DNA of 34,742 nucleotides from Desulfobacteraceae bacterium (lineage in GTDB: Bacteria; Desulfobacterota; Desulfobacteria; Desulfobacterales; ETH-SRB1): positions 1-34,742 of the forward strand of contig JAUVHU010000019.1 in NCBI GenBank assembly GCA_030593145.1, written 5' to 3'. Each line of letters starts with the position of its first letter. Positions within the stretch are counted from its first letter, which is position 1. A model generated the notes under the pieces. That model saw nothing but the letters and a program-made list of their open reading frames with translations. It ran no database searches and was not told where the DNA came from. Both the position numbers and the translations under genes were made by a program. Of this stretch, positions 8,157 through 16,367 are shown piece by piece.

Positions 8157-10742
8157 TCAAGATGATTTTTTGATAATGAGTCCAAGCTCATCAGAATAAA
8201 AAAGCAGGGTTCCGTCCTTTAATCCTTTCACTTTAATTGCACCGCTCTCAGCAACGATTCCGATACTTTGCTCTCCGTAGAGATAATTGGTAAAAGCGGG
8301 ACATAACTCAATGCAATCAAAATAGTGGCGCGGAACTCTAACCATATTCTTGTGAATTGTCTGAGCAGTAGTTAGTCGATACTGATCATTACCAAGGTGA
8401 ACCCTTGATTGATCTATAAAAACTGCTTCGTGATCTATGGGTGTTTGACAGAGAACCAGCGGAAATGTTGGCATCTCATTAAGACGAGTCTGAACGCCTT
8501 CGGCGTCTGGTAACGCTACACTCCAGATATTGCTACTCATGAGGGCTTTTTGGCGATGAGCCAGAGCCTGCCCATAGGCATCATCAAAAAGTTTAAGCCA
8601 TGATTCCGGCTCGTTATCACGTTCCTCGTAGGTTAACTCAATAAGCATGCGAATCTGTTCAGGTATGTTGACCTCATTCTGCCCCTGCCAAACGTCCAGG
8701 GAGCGCAACAGCACAAACGGGTCATAAACATATGCCTTCCCTCCAAGTGCGTTAATTATTGCTTCGGGTTTCATGCTTTGGAACTCTTCAAAACTCTTTT
8801 CCTCTTTGATAATACAGAGCCTTGCCGTACCAACGGGACGATCATCGTTCTCCCGGTCATGCCGCCAGAGCCGCCCGAGGCGTTGAAGAAGCATGTCAGT
8901 GGGCGCCAGTTCTGTAATCAAGAGATCGGCATCAAGGTCGACACTTTGCTCAACTATCTGGGTTGAGATGAGAATGGAGCCACACCGAGTCGTCCCGTTT
9001 TTGCCAAATCGTGTCATCCATTCATCCTCGATTTTTTCACGCCGCCAGAAAGGGAAGCGTGAATGGAGAAGGCCGACGGGGAAATCCTCCTGAGTCAGTT
9101 CCATAAACCGTTGATATTGTTTCTGGGCAGAATCAACAGTGTTGCATATCCAGAGTATCGCCCCGCCGTTTTGAGCAAGATTAATTGCTTCTTTGGTAGC
9201 ATCCTCCACAGAAATAAAATCGACTTTGATAGTTCGCGACGGTGGCGGAGCCGCTGCTACCGGTTCGAGCGGATTTCCTTCGTGACGTCCAGTGATGAGC
9301 GGATAGGGAAGTTCAGCATTGTTTGAGTTGTCATCGGGGTGAGATATAATCTGCCCACGCCGCTTTCCCGAAAGCGTAGCAGATAGAACAATCACCGTAC
9401 AGCCCAATCCTTCGAGAGTGGTTATGAGCTTATCAATGAGGGTTCCGGTATAGAGATCGTAGGAGTGTACCTCATCGAGAATCACCACTTTCCCTGCAAG
9501 CGCAAAATGGCGGACAAAAAAGTGCTTTGCTGCCACAACTCCAAGCAGCGCCTGGTCAACAGTACCAACGCCAAAAGGGGCAAGCAGTGCCCGTTTTGCC
9601 GAAGCAAACCAATCACGCCCACTTCGAGCATCTTCGCTTACAAAACCAGGACTTGTAGTAACAGGCAATAGTTCGGCAGTTTGATCCATTAGCCAGGAGT
9701 TACCATGAATCAAGCGACTTGCATTGGCTATACGAGATATGCGCCGCACGAACTCATTTATACGCAGGTGCATCCGGTTGCTGGTTGCCTGGGTAGGAAG
9801 CGCGAAATAAATACCCGTTCCTTTTCCAGAAACAAGCATCTGATATGCTGCCCATAGCGCCGCTTCGGTCTTACCCATACCCATTGGCGCTTCGATAACA
9901 TAGACTCCGGACCCGTTTACTGCAGCGAGTGTTTTTTTCTGCATCTCATTTGGTGCCCAATGTATTTTAGGCTTTTCTGCATCATGGAATAAATCATGAA
10001 ACGAAAGATTTCGAATAAATTCAATTCGGCGAAAACCGATAGTATCGAGTGACTGAAGCGCTGCAGCTTCGTTATTGATTGGATTTTCATGATTCTCTGA
10101 TGGGAAAAACCGTTCATCTGAACCGATCCAGTCTGCAACCGAGGTAAGACCTGCAAGCCACCAGAGCGAAGGCGATGTGTCAGAAAATGTAAAAGAGGTG
10201 CTACTTTCGGCAAAGCAATCCCATATGTTTTGAGCGTTCGTCTTACGCTCGGCATCCCAATCAATACTGCTGTAAGTCTCTGAAATTGCCCTTTGCGGCT
10301 GGTATCCGTGATCATTAGGCGGGGTCAGGCGACCATGGTGGGCACCAAGCACAGTTGATACGAATTTGGCGGTCTTTCGATCAATGCCTTTCTCCACAAG
10401 AAAAGTCTGAATCGCTGCGTGAGACACCTTGCCGTGGTCAGATTCCATTGCCGTATCCCAACAATAGTTGCGGGCAACTGTTGCCAGAGCGTTTTCCTCA
10501 AGCCATGCTTCACACTTGCGTTGAAAGCCTGGAGATATCTTCCCGAGATCGTGGAGCGCAGCAAGTGCACCAACAACTGATGATTGCAAATGAAATCGAT
10601 CAAGAATTTTAGGCGATATCTCAGCAATGCAGCGTGCAACGCTCCCTACATTCACCATGTGGTCATAAACTGAAATGCCAGGCTTCCCTTCTGGTGTAGT
10701 CTTTGCCCAAAAGTGAGTCATGCTTATTTCTTTGTCAGCCAC
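8157..10742 (-). CDS. cas3: CRISPR effector nuclease-helicase Cas3
   Basis: Cas3 is recruited by Cascade to nick and unwind target DNA. It has 861 residues. The N-terminal HD nuclease domain has H28, H64-D65 in ALHDLGKIS and GAHHGRL near 133-139. The SF2 helicase domain has Walker A PMGMGKTEAALW with K291, DEVH at 423-426, the SAT motif in VIVLSATLSG and motif VI QRLGRLWRH. The start is taken as GTG at 10742, which has AGGAG nine bases upstream. An ATG seven codons later (10721) has no clear ribosome binding site. The first gene of the operon; no convincing promoter was found upstream. Confidence 0.97.
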   Translation of the reverse strand: MADKEISMTHFWAKTTPEGKPGISVYDHMVNVGSVARCIAEISPKILDRFHLQSSVVGALAALHDLGKISPGFQRKCEAWLEENALATVARNYCWDTAMESDHGKVSHAAIQTFLVEKGIDRKTAKFVSTVLGAHHGRLTPPNDHGYQPQRAISETYSSIDWDAERKTNAQNIWDCFAESSTSFTFSDTSPSLWWLAGLTSVADWIGSDERFFPSENHENPINNEAAALQSLDTIGFRRIEFIRNLSFHDLFHDAEKPKIHWAPNEMQKKTLAAVNGSGVYVIEAPMGMGKTEAALWAAYQMLVSGKGTGIYFALPTQATSNRMHLRINEFVRRISRIANASRLIHGNSWLMDQTAELLPVTTSPGFVSEDARSGRDWFASAKRALLAPFGVGTVDQALLGVVAAKHFFVRHFALAGKVVILDEVHSYDLYTGTLIDKLITTLEGLGCTVIVLSATLSGKRRGQIISHPDDNSNNAELPYPLITGRHEGNPLEPVAAAPPPSRTIKVDFISVEDATKEAINLAQNGGAILWICNTVDSAQKQYQRFMELTQEDFPVGLLHSRFPFWRREKIEDEWMTRFGKNGTTRCGSILISTQIVEQSVDLDADLLITELAPTDMLLQRLGRLWRHDRENDDRPVGTARLCIIKEEKSFEEFQSMKPEAIINALGGKAYVYDPFVLLRSLDVWQGQNEVNIPEQIRMLIELTYEERDNEPESWLKLFDDAYGQALAHRQKALMSSNIWSVALPDAEGVQTRLNEMPTFPLVLCQTPIDHEAVFIDQSRVHLGNDQYRLTTAQTIHKNMVRVPRHYFDCIELCPAFTNYLYGEQSIGIVAESGAIKVKGLKDGTLLFYSDELGLIIKKSS

Positions 10743-10901
10743 TTAGCGAATCTCCTGTTCGGTTAACATCGTTACAATATCTTCTTGTTTAATTCGTTAT
10801 TCTAACAGCTCTTTCATATCTTCCCCGTCTCAATTCATATCATACCAGCAAGTCTCGCATCATAGCCAACCCCAATAAGCTTGGGAATCCGCAATAATTT
10901 T
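10743..10901 (-). other. Intergenic stretch upstream of cas3 with degraded coding traces
   Basis: No intact gene was found. On the minus strand a frame starting at an ATG near 10821 reads MKELLE, a stop, then RIKQEDIVTMLTEQEIR and a stop just before the cas3 GTG. Just upstream another frame reads IPKLIGVGYDARLAGMI. These look like scraps of decayed genes; I do not recognise them. The cas operon promoter should lie here, but no good -35/-10 pair was seen. Confidence 0.4.
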
Positions 10902-11254
10902 TTAAAAGCGCTTCAAATGCAAATGCTTTAACACTCTGTTGCAACAGCGCCGATTTATGCATTCCCAAGGTCTTCCATCGACCTGGTAAGTTTTGCCGTC
11001 ACCAGTAGTGTGTGCAAATTTTGCACACACTTCCTTTTTATCTAATTCTTCACTCCGATAAAATATTGTTAATATGCTTGGTTGCAACACTTCTCTCCGT
11101 TTCAAAAAGAGAGGCTATCTGTTTCTGACTGAGCCATACGGTTTCATCCTGAAGATGAACATCCAGTGCGGCCTGCCCGTCTTCAGACTGATACAATACG
11201 ATTTTGCCTCCAGCCGTTTCCGTGCCATTTTTAATGCCATTAAATGTATCATGA
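10902..11254 (-). pseudogene. RhuM family protein remnant (N-terminal part, frameshifted)
   Basis: On the minus strand one frame reads KIVLYQSEDGQAALDVHLQ, then DETVWLSQKQIASLFETERS and VATKHINNIL, and stops at 11050. The next frame continues with SEELDKKEVCAKFAHTTGDG and KTYQV. Together these form the N-terminal region of RhuM-type (virulence RhuM/Fic-associated) proteins. One frameshift near 11055 joins the parts. After KTYQV the similarity is lost and the frame closes at 10902, so most of the protein is missing. No start codon precedes the first part in frame. It directly follows the XRE gene, so the two may once have been a pair. RhuM proteins are often carried on genomic islands; their function is poorly known. 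Confidence 0.75.
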
Positions 11255-12388
11255 TTATTTTTTTACCACTTTCCACTTTTCCAATAGCTTCTCAATTTCA
11301 AGTACTTCCTTATGTCCTTCTTTTAATTCTTTCCCAGTTAATACCAGGTCCCACAGACGGCCGTTGGGGGTTAAAAGTCTTCTGGAAAGGTCGGGTTCGC
11401 CGAAATCTGTTTTTTCATAATGTTTGTGGATTTTGGTTTTAAGCGGTTCAACAAGAGACGGATCGATCAGGCCGAGTTCATCAAGCCTGTACAGGAATGC
11501 TTCGGTTGAAACTCCAAAGCGGTGCTTGATGCGAAGGAGAAGATTATATGACCATTGTTTTTGTTGTATTCCAAGCTGTCTGACAGTGTCGGCAACAGCC
11601 TCTGACGGCATGAGAAATGTTGCGGCAAAGCGTCTTGCTGCCCGATGATGCGTGAAAGGCTTTTTATCGGAAGCTTTTTGAGCATTGACATACTCTCCAG
11701 GTGTTTCCTTTCCTTGTAATGCTGCCGTCATAATCAGGAGGCTGCCAAGTTCATAAGTCAGGTGGAAAAGCTGTCTTTCAGGATTTTTTTTAGTGTTAAG
11801 AAAAAAGAACGCATTCTGATTGAGCGGGTCGTAATAAGAAAAGCCGTCTATGCCTTTTGGCATGGGAACGGCAACAACACGGAATCCCTGGCTTTCAAAC
11901 AGTTCGAAATAGTCAAAAACAATCCCGTGTTCAATCTCCATGTAGCGGCGGACATTAAGTGAAAGCTTTTCCATGCCTTGATAGTCGGCTTCAAAGGGGA
12001 TAAAAAGAGGTATCTTTGCATGTTTTTGAGCAGCGCAAATATCTTCCAGAGCTTGAAACCCATCGATAATATCTTTTGCCATGGATTTGAGCTTTGGAGT
12101 GAAAGGATCTTCAGTTTCTGTGGCGATCAGGAAGGGTTTTTTCTCATTCTCGAATCTGTGCAGTCTGAGAGATTCATGTTCCTCGGCAAAAATAGTATCC
12201 ACGGAAACATTGAATGCCTTTGACAGACTGTATATGGCAGATGCCGAGGGAGCGTTGACGCTTCTTTCTATTCTGCCCAAAGGTATTTCGCTCATCCCGG
12301 TCTTTGCTGCAAGCATAGAAAGGGTCCAGCCTCGTTCACGTCTTAAATACCGTATGTTTTTGCCGATAAATCCAAGATTGATTTTCAT
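11255..12388 (-). CDS. XRE-type regulator with degenerate ImmA/IrrE-like domain
   Basis: With the start at 12388 the product has 377 residues; an ATG at 12406 would add six. Neither has a clear ribosome binding site. Residues 3-57 are an XRE/Cro helix-turn-helix (FIGKNIRYLRRERGWTLSML; GRIERSVNAPSASAIYSLSK). From about residue 145 to 270 there is an ImmA/IrrE (DUF955) fold ending with ARRFAATFLMPSEAV, as in the family. The zinc-protease motif HELGH is replaced by YELGS (212-216), so both metal-binding histidines are absent and the domain is unlikely to be a peptidase. It may be a ligand- or protein-sensing domain. XRE-ImmA proteins commonly control mobile elements or toxin-antitoxin and stress genes. 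Its target is unknown; the RhuM remnant follows it immediately. Confidence 0.8.
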   Translation of the reverse strand: MKINLGFIGKNIRYLRRERGWTLSMLAAKTGMSEIPLGRIERSVNAPSASAIYSLSKAFNVSVDTIFAEEHESLRLHRFENEKKPFLIATETEDPFTPKLKSMAKDIIDGFQALEDICAAQKHAKIPLFIPFEADYQGMEKLSLNVRRYMEIEHGIVFDYFELFESQGFRVVAVPMPKGIDGFSYYDPLNQNAFFFLNTKKNPERQLFHLTYELGSLLIMTAALQGKETPGEYVNAQKASDKKPFTHHRAARRFAATFLMPSEAVADTVRQLGIQQKQWSYNLLLRIKHRFGVSTEAFLYRLDELGLIDPSLVEPLKTKIHKHYEKTDFGEPDLSRRLLTPNGRLWDLVLTGKELKEGHKEVLEIEKLLEKWKVVKK

Positions 12389-12401
12389 TGGATAATGAAA
12401 T

Positions 12402-12463
12402 ACCATATAGTTACTTTTGCGTCAAGTATTATTTAAATAGCATGTATTTACTGACTATATAGT
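12402..12463 (-). promoter_or_regulatory. Possible operator pair upstream of the XRE gene
   Basis: A perfect palindrome ACTATATAGT lies at 12454-12463, and a related sequence CATATAGTTA begins at 12404, overlapping the alternative start. The two are about 50 bp apart in a very AT-rich stretch. XRE proteins often autoregulate through such sites. There is no conserved partner to test this against, so the call is weak. Nothing else was recognised between 12389 and the MITE. Confidence 0.25.
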
Positions 12464-12575
12464 TTTTTGTGATGCTCTTGCCGGATTCGTGCAGAACAAA
12501 ATGTAATAAAACCGGATTAATTGACAAAGGAAAATATCTACAATATATTATAGCGAATATAGGGATTTCCGTTTC

Positions 12576-12717
12576 GAGACCTTTGCAAAACGCCCCCTTT
12601 TGCCCAATCTCGGTGTCAGGCTCAAATTTTAAGCTTCGAAATACTCAATGTATTCCTGCAGTTAAAATTTTCTCCTTCCTTGAGATTGAACAAAATTGAA
12701 CATTTTTCAAAGGTCTC
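12576..12717. mobile_element. MITE-like element 1 (142 bp) with 5-bp target duplication
   Basis: The element begins GAGACCTTTG (12576-12585) and ends with its exact reverse complement CAAAGGTCTC (12708-12717). Compared over the outer 36 bp, the two ends match at 28 positions, including inner TTTTG and AATCTC blocks. Further in, AATTTTAA pairs with TTAAAATT, so the whole element can fold back on itself. It is flanked by the direct repeat GTTTC (12571-12575 and 12718-12722), a 5-bp target duplication. It has no coding capacity and would need a transposase from elsewhere. It lies between the XRE gene and hisC. Confidence 0.85.
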
Positions 12718-12883
12718 GTTTCCTGAACAAGCGGTTAATAAAGCTGCATCAAAAGACAGTTGCAAAATAGTTGTAATATTGAAATGAGTATGGGACAGAT
12801 GGTGGAAGATGTGGAGCGGTCTGTTATGGGGAAACGTCCTGTCAAGCGGTATGGAAAACATGGAAAACTAAGGAATATGAATT

Positions 12884-13969
12884 ATGAATTTTTTTGTGCC
12901 TGATTATATATTATCAATAAATCCGTATTCACCTGGAAAGCCTCTTGAAGAGCTTGAGAGGGAATACGGTATTTCTGATCCCATAAAACTTGCTTCCAAC
13001 GAGAATCCTCTTGGTCCATCCCCTATGGCTGTTGAGGCTATTAAATGCTCCTTAGACAAACTGAATCGCTATCCTGATGGAAGCGGTCATGATCTTATAA
13101 ACAAAATTTCTGAAAAGCTGAAGATTAAGCCGGATAATATAGTATTAGGAAACGGTTCTGATGAAATTATCGGCATGCTGACACGTGCATTGCTCAAACG
13201 GGGCGATGAGGTGGTTTTGCCATGGCCTTCATTTCTTATGTACGATATAATGGTTCGCAGCGTTGGAGCGGTTCCGGTATATGTTTCATTAAAGTCTCTT
13301 TCAATTGACTTAAGCAACATACAGAGCAGGATTACGCAAAGAACCCGTATGGTTTTTTTGTGTAATCCCAACAATCCCACAGGAACGATTTTTTCAAAAA
13401 AAGATTTTGAGAGTTTTTTGGAGAGCATCCCCGAAGTGATTGTTGTGGTTGATGAAGCATACATCGAATTTGTACAGGATAAATATTGCGCACGAGGTGT
13501 CGATTTTCTTGAAACAGGCAAAGGAGTAGTTACACTTCGCACTTTTTCCAAGGCATATGGCCTTGCAGGAATCAGGGTCGGGTTTGGCGTTATGAGTGAA
13601 GAGATCGCCGGGGTACTGAACAGGATCAGGCCGCCGTTTAATGTAAATTCACTTGCCCAGGTCGGAGCAATGGCGGCTCTTGAAGATGAAGCTTTTTTGA
13701 ATAAGACCTTGAATCTCGTGCATGAAGAGCTTGGTTTTTTATGCAACTCCCTTGATAAGCTTGGAATTAAATATTTTCCAACACAGGCAAATTTTTTTCT
13801 CATCGATGTTAAAAAAAATGCTGATGAAGTTTTTGAAAGTATGCTCAGGGAGGGAGTCATTGTCCGGTCCATGACATCATATGGATATCCTGAATATATC
13901 AGAATAAATGTCGGACTTCATGATGAAAATGTTCGTTTTATAAAGGCTATTGATAAGGTAATCTCCTAA
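12884..13969 (+). CDS. hisC: Histidinol-phosphate aminotransferase
   Basis: This PLP-dependent, fold-type I enzyme converts imidazole-acetol phosphate and glutamate to histidinol phosphate in histidine synthesis. It has 361 residues, the usual length. Visible features are LASNENPLGPSP near the N-terminus, LGNGSDEII (88-96), CNPNNPTGT (160-168), VVDEAYIEF (188-196), and the PLP lysine K223 in TFSKAYGLAGIRVGF. AAGGA nine bases before ATG supports the start. The rest of the his pathway is not in the window. Related enzymes with other amino acceptors exist, but motif order and length favour HisC. Confidence 0.95.
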   Translation: MNFFVPDYILSINPYSPGKPLEELEREYGISDPIKLASNENPLGPSPMAVEAIKCSLDKLNRYPDGSGHDLINKISEKLKIKPDNIVLGNGSDEIIGMLTRALLKRGDEVVLPWPSFLMYDIMVRSVGAVPVYVSLKSLSIDLSNIQSRITQRTRMVFLCNPNNPTGTIFSKKDFESFLESIPEVIVVVDEAYIEFVQDKYCARGVDFLETGKGVVTLRTFSKAYGLAGIRVGFGVMSEEIAGVLNRIRPPFNVNSLAQVGAMAALEDEAFLNKTLNLVHEELGFLCNSLDKLGIKYFPTQANFFLIDVKKNADEVFESMLREGVIVRSMTSYGYPEYIRINVGLHDENVRFIKAIDKVIS

Positions 13970-14056
13970 TTGAGCAAAGCTCAAATGATAGTTGTCAGGG
14001 GCCGGGGATCGGGGATCAGCAAAGAATTTTTATTTTGCCGTTCAATATTGTCCACT

Positions 14057-14081
14057 CGTTCCCAGGCTCTGCTTGGGAATG
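14057..14081. repeat. REP-like palindrome between hisC and cmk
   Basis: CGTTCCCA and TGGGAATG flank a short loop, and a close relative lies at 20424-20449. The 195-bp gap between hisC and cmk also holds a 6-bp hairpin at 13970-13984 (TTGAGC/GCTCAA), a GGGGATCGGGGATC duplication near 14003-14017, and a 9-bp inverted repeat CACAGACTT/AAGTCTGTG (14089-14097 and 14115-14123). No promoter was recognised here. Confidence 0.6.
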
Positions 14082-14164
14082 TGAATGACACAGACTTGCA
14101 GACAAGATAATATAAAGTCTGTGTTTCTCTGTGCGTGTCTGTGGCTAAAATTAATAATAACTTT

Positions 14165-14830
14165 ATGAAATCTCTTCTTATCACAATAGACCGTCCTGCA
14201 GGCGCAGGTAAAACCACGGTAAGCCGGAGTCTGGCGCAAAGTCTTGGTTACAGGTACATTGATACAGGCGCTCTTTACAGGGGTGTTGCATTTGAAGCAA
14301 AATCTCACGGAATACATCATGATGACGATAATGGTCTTGAGCATTTATGCAGCATTCTTGATATAAAATTTGTAGCAGGTAAAGACGGGACGCGTCTTAC
14401 AGTAAACGATTCAGATATCACCGATCAAATCAGAACTCCTGAAATTACAATGCTTGCCTCGGCAGTTTCCGCCAGAACTGTTGTAAGAAAGTATCTTCTT
14501 GATTTGCAAAAGGATCTGGGGAAAGAAAAGGGGGTTGTGTTCGAGGGACGTGATATGGGGACTGTCGTGTTTCCGGATGCTGATGTGAAGTTTTATTTAG
14601 ATGCTTCCTGTAAAACAAGAGCATTGAGGCGCTACAAAGAATTATCGCCCAAAAGCTCAACAACGCTTGAGAAGATCGAAAGAGATATAAAAGATCGGGA
14701 TGAAAACGACAGCACCAGGGCGCTGGCCCCTTTAAAACCGGCTAAGGACGCGATAATTATTGATTCCACCGATCTTTCCATTAAAGAGGTTGTCGAGCTG
14801 ATGTTAACCCATATCCCGAATATTTCATGA
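14165..14830 (+). CDS. cmk: Cytidylate kinase
   Basis: Cmk phosphorylates CMP and dCMP with ATP in pyrimidine nucleotide metabolism. The 221-residue product has a P-loop PAGAGKTTVSR (11-21), GYRYIDTGALYRGVA for the CMP site, FEGRDMGTVVFPDADVKFYL and RDENDSTRALAPL near the C-terminus, all as in the family. The residue before the P-loop proline, normally glycine (IDGPAGSGKS), is arginine here (IDRPAGAGKT). The ATG at 14165 gives the typical N-terminus; a GTG at 14135 would add ten atypical residues. No strong ribosome binding site was seen. It follows hisC in the same direction after 195 bp. Confidence 0.94.
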   Translation: MKSLLITIDRPAGAGKTTVSRSLAQSLGYRYIDTGALYRGVAFEAKSHGIHHDDDNGLEHLCSILDIKFVAGKDGTRLTVNDSDITDQIRTPEITMLASAVSARTVVRKYLLDLQKDLGKEKGVVFEGRDMGTVVFPDADVKFYLDASCKTRALRRYKELSPKSSTTLEKIERDIKDRDENDSTRALAPLKPAKDAIIIDSTDLSIKEVVELMLTHIPNIS

Positions 14831-14859
14831 CAAAGATGATCTGTAACACTTTAGTTATT

Positions 14860-15143
14860 CAGAAATTTATAAACTCAAAAAAGTGGGTTTTATAATTTCA
14901 TTACTCCGCAGACAGACAATTAAATTTGAAAAGGTCTGAAACTCACACAACAAGTGAGACTAAAGAAAAAACAGCATACAATAACAAAACTGCTTTTGTC
15001 AGTTGATAATTAATATATTATACCAAAGATGTCTTATAATCGGCTGTTTTTTCTTAAGTCTCACTAATGCGTTCAAACAGTCAGCCATTTTCAAATTTAA
15101 TTGCCTATCTGCTCCGTAGTAAATATGAGTTTGTAAATTTCTG
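14860..15143. mobile_element. MITE-like element 2 (284 bp) with 5-bp target duplication
   Basis: The left end CAGAAATTTATAAACTCA and the right end TGAGTTTGTAAATTTCTG are near-perfect inverted repeats (one mismatch in 18). Inner blocks also pair: CAATTAAATTTGAAAA near 14919-14934 with TTTTCAAATTTAATTG at 15088-15103, and GTGAGAC plus AAGAAAAAACAG near 14955-14975 with CTGTTTTTTCTT and GTCTCAC near 15044-15064. The flanks are direct repeats TTATT (14855-14859 and 15144-15148). There is no open frame of interest. It fills most of the gap between cmk and the SLOG-like gene; nothing was recognised in 15149-15275. A copy of its right end recurs at 25405-25437. Confidence 0.85.
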
Positions 15144-15275
15144 TTATTTAAACTTCCACCCCTTATATGACCTGGACTGATAGTCTTAGTCTAACACTGA
15201 ATCTGCCGGCGGATGTGTCTTGTAAACGAACCAAAATCCGGCGCAATCTTGCACAATTATTTCTTCCCGCGACCC

Positions 15276-15839
15276 TTAATCGTCATCTGCTTGTCCAAAC
15301 GAGCTTTCAAAAAGTTCGTAAATTGCTTTGCGGCCTTCGTCGCTGAGCTTTCGGGTTCCGGTTCCGGCGAATGTCTTGTCTGTGATTACAGGCGTTTCAG
15401 ATACCCACTTGTTATCCTTCCAGGAAAACCATCCTTTGCGCTCCTGATCATACACGCTGACTGGACGGTTAAAGAGCTTTGCAAGCTCAACACCCCATCC
15501 GGTTCCCCCTTTTACGGTGTCATCCGGCTGTATCCATCCGACTGCTATTACATGATAGCCGTTGTTGACCATGTGAAAAATGGACTGGATGACCTTTCGG
15601 ATCTTTTCAGCTTTTGAATAGTTCCGGCCCATGCGGGTAGAAACTATCTCCATACTGACATTTCCCTTTTCAAGTTCTTCCGGAGTTAGTACCCGCACGC
15701 CTTTATCGCGTTCGATATCGTGTCCCTCGAACGAAAAGTTAACTTCCTGAATCCCCCAGCGATCAGCAAGCTTTCCGAACTCAGCCTCTGCTCCTTTGTG
15801 CCCGCCACTGTATAGAGTAATATTAGAACGATCTGCCAT
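15276..15839 (-). CDS. SLOG-like (YpsA/LOG-type Rossmann) protein, function unknown
   Basis: The 187 residues begin with NITLYSGGHKGAEAEFGKLA, a strand, glycine-rich turn and helix as in SLOG/LOG-YpsA nucleotide-binding proteins. They continue with a predicted strand HVIAVGWI and a second glycine motif KGGTGWGVELAKLFNRPVSV, the usual second half of the fold. I do not recognise a precise family. A good ribosome binding site (AAGGAG, nine bases before ATG) supports the start. SLOG domains bind nucleotides or nucleotide-derived ligands and some serve in defence systems, but nothing next to this gene points to a specific role. It is 100 bp downstream of cspA, behind a strong terminator, so it is probably transcribed on its own. 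Confidence 0.6.
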   Translation of the reverse strand: MADRSNITLYSGGHKGAEAEFGKLADRWGIQEVNFSFEGHDIERDKGVRVLTPEELEKGNVSMEIVSTRMGRNYSKAEKIRKVIQSIFHMVNNGYHVIAVGWIQPDDTVKGGTGWGVELAKLFNRPVSVYDQERKGWFSWKDNKWVSETPVITDKTFAGTGTRKLSDEGRKAIYELFESSFGQADDD

Positions 15840-15881
15840 TATTTTTAGCTCCTTTTATTTTTTACCTTTAAACAATAAAAC

Positions 15882-15921
15882 AAAAAGGGCATTCCCTCTT
15901 GATTGATGGAACACCCTTTTT
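15882..15921 (-). terminator. Rho-independent terminator after cspA
   Basis: A 14-bp stem with two G-T wobbles joins 15908-15921 and 15882-15895 around a 12-base loop. On the minus strand it is followed by TTTTTGTTTT. It lies 18 bp after the cspA stop. The plus-strand reading also ends in a T run, so it could work in both directions. Confidence 0.85.
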
Positions 15922-15938
15922 TAACTCAGAAATATGAT

Positions 15939-16139
15939 TTAAGCTACAGTTACATTTACTGCGGCAGGTCCTTTTTGACCCTGCTCTACGTCAAAGGTAA
16001 CTCTGTCGCCTTCATCAAGAGACTTGAAACCGGTTGCATTGATTCCTGAATGATGAACAAATACATCCTCGCCTTCTTCCTGCTCGATGAATCCATAACC
16101 TTTGCTGCTATTAAACCATTTTACAATTCCATTAGTCAT
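15939..16139 (-). CDS. cspA: Cold-shock domain protein, CspA family
   Basis: This small single-stranded nucleic acid-binding protein acts as an RNA chaperone in the cytoplasm. The 66 residues start [20 protein letters not shown], containing the RNP1 motif KGYGFIEQ, followed by RNP2 DVFVHHSGI and the usual end [10 protein letters not shown]. The start is taken at 16139 because AAGGAGG is nine bases upstream. The ATG at 16148 directly abuts the ribosome binding site and is too close to use. About 140 bp of AT-rich sequence upstream could be a 5' leader of the type seen in cspA genes. A TTGACA occurs at 16232-16237, with no good -10. Confidence 0.95.
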   Translation of the reverse strand: MTNGIVKWFNSSKGYGFIEQEEGEDVFVHHSGINATGFKSLDEGDRVTFDVEQGQKGPAAVNVTVA

Positions 16140-16367
16140 AGTTGACATCCTCCTTTCAAAAAATTCTCATAGTCCCAGACTTCAGGATGCCACTTTTACA
16201 AACAAGTCTTTCCTTTAGAACGAAACCGGCCTGTCAATTAAAGACGAGCCATTATTGATTGAATAAATAATAATACCTATTAGGTGGAAAGCAAGTTTAT
16301 TTTCGTTTTTTTCTGAAACTTGAAAAAAACGACCGGTAATGTTAATGGAGCCGTTGAGTAATAATCT

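Noticed and set aside
12390-12425. TTGACG-based promoter for the XRE gene
   Set aside because: The -35 is fair, but no acceptable -10 lies at 16-18 bp, and it would place the start of transcription at or past the first ATG.
12784-12903. 39-codon frame overlapping the start of hisC
   Set aside because: It has no ribosome binding site, no recognisable family and overlaps hisC in another frame.
13087-13872. 261-codon antisense frame inside hisC
   Set aside because: It is a shadow of the hisC frame; hisC has all family motifs and this has none.
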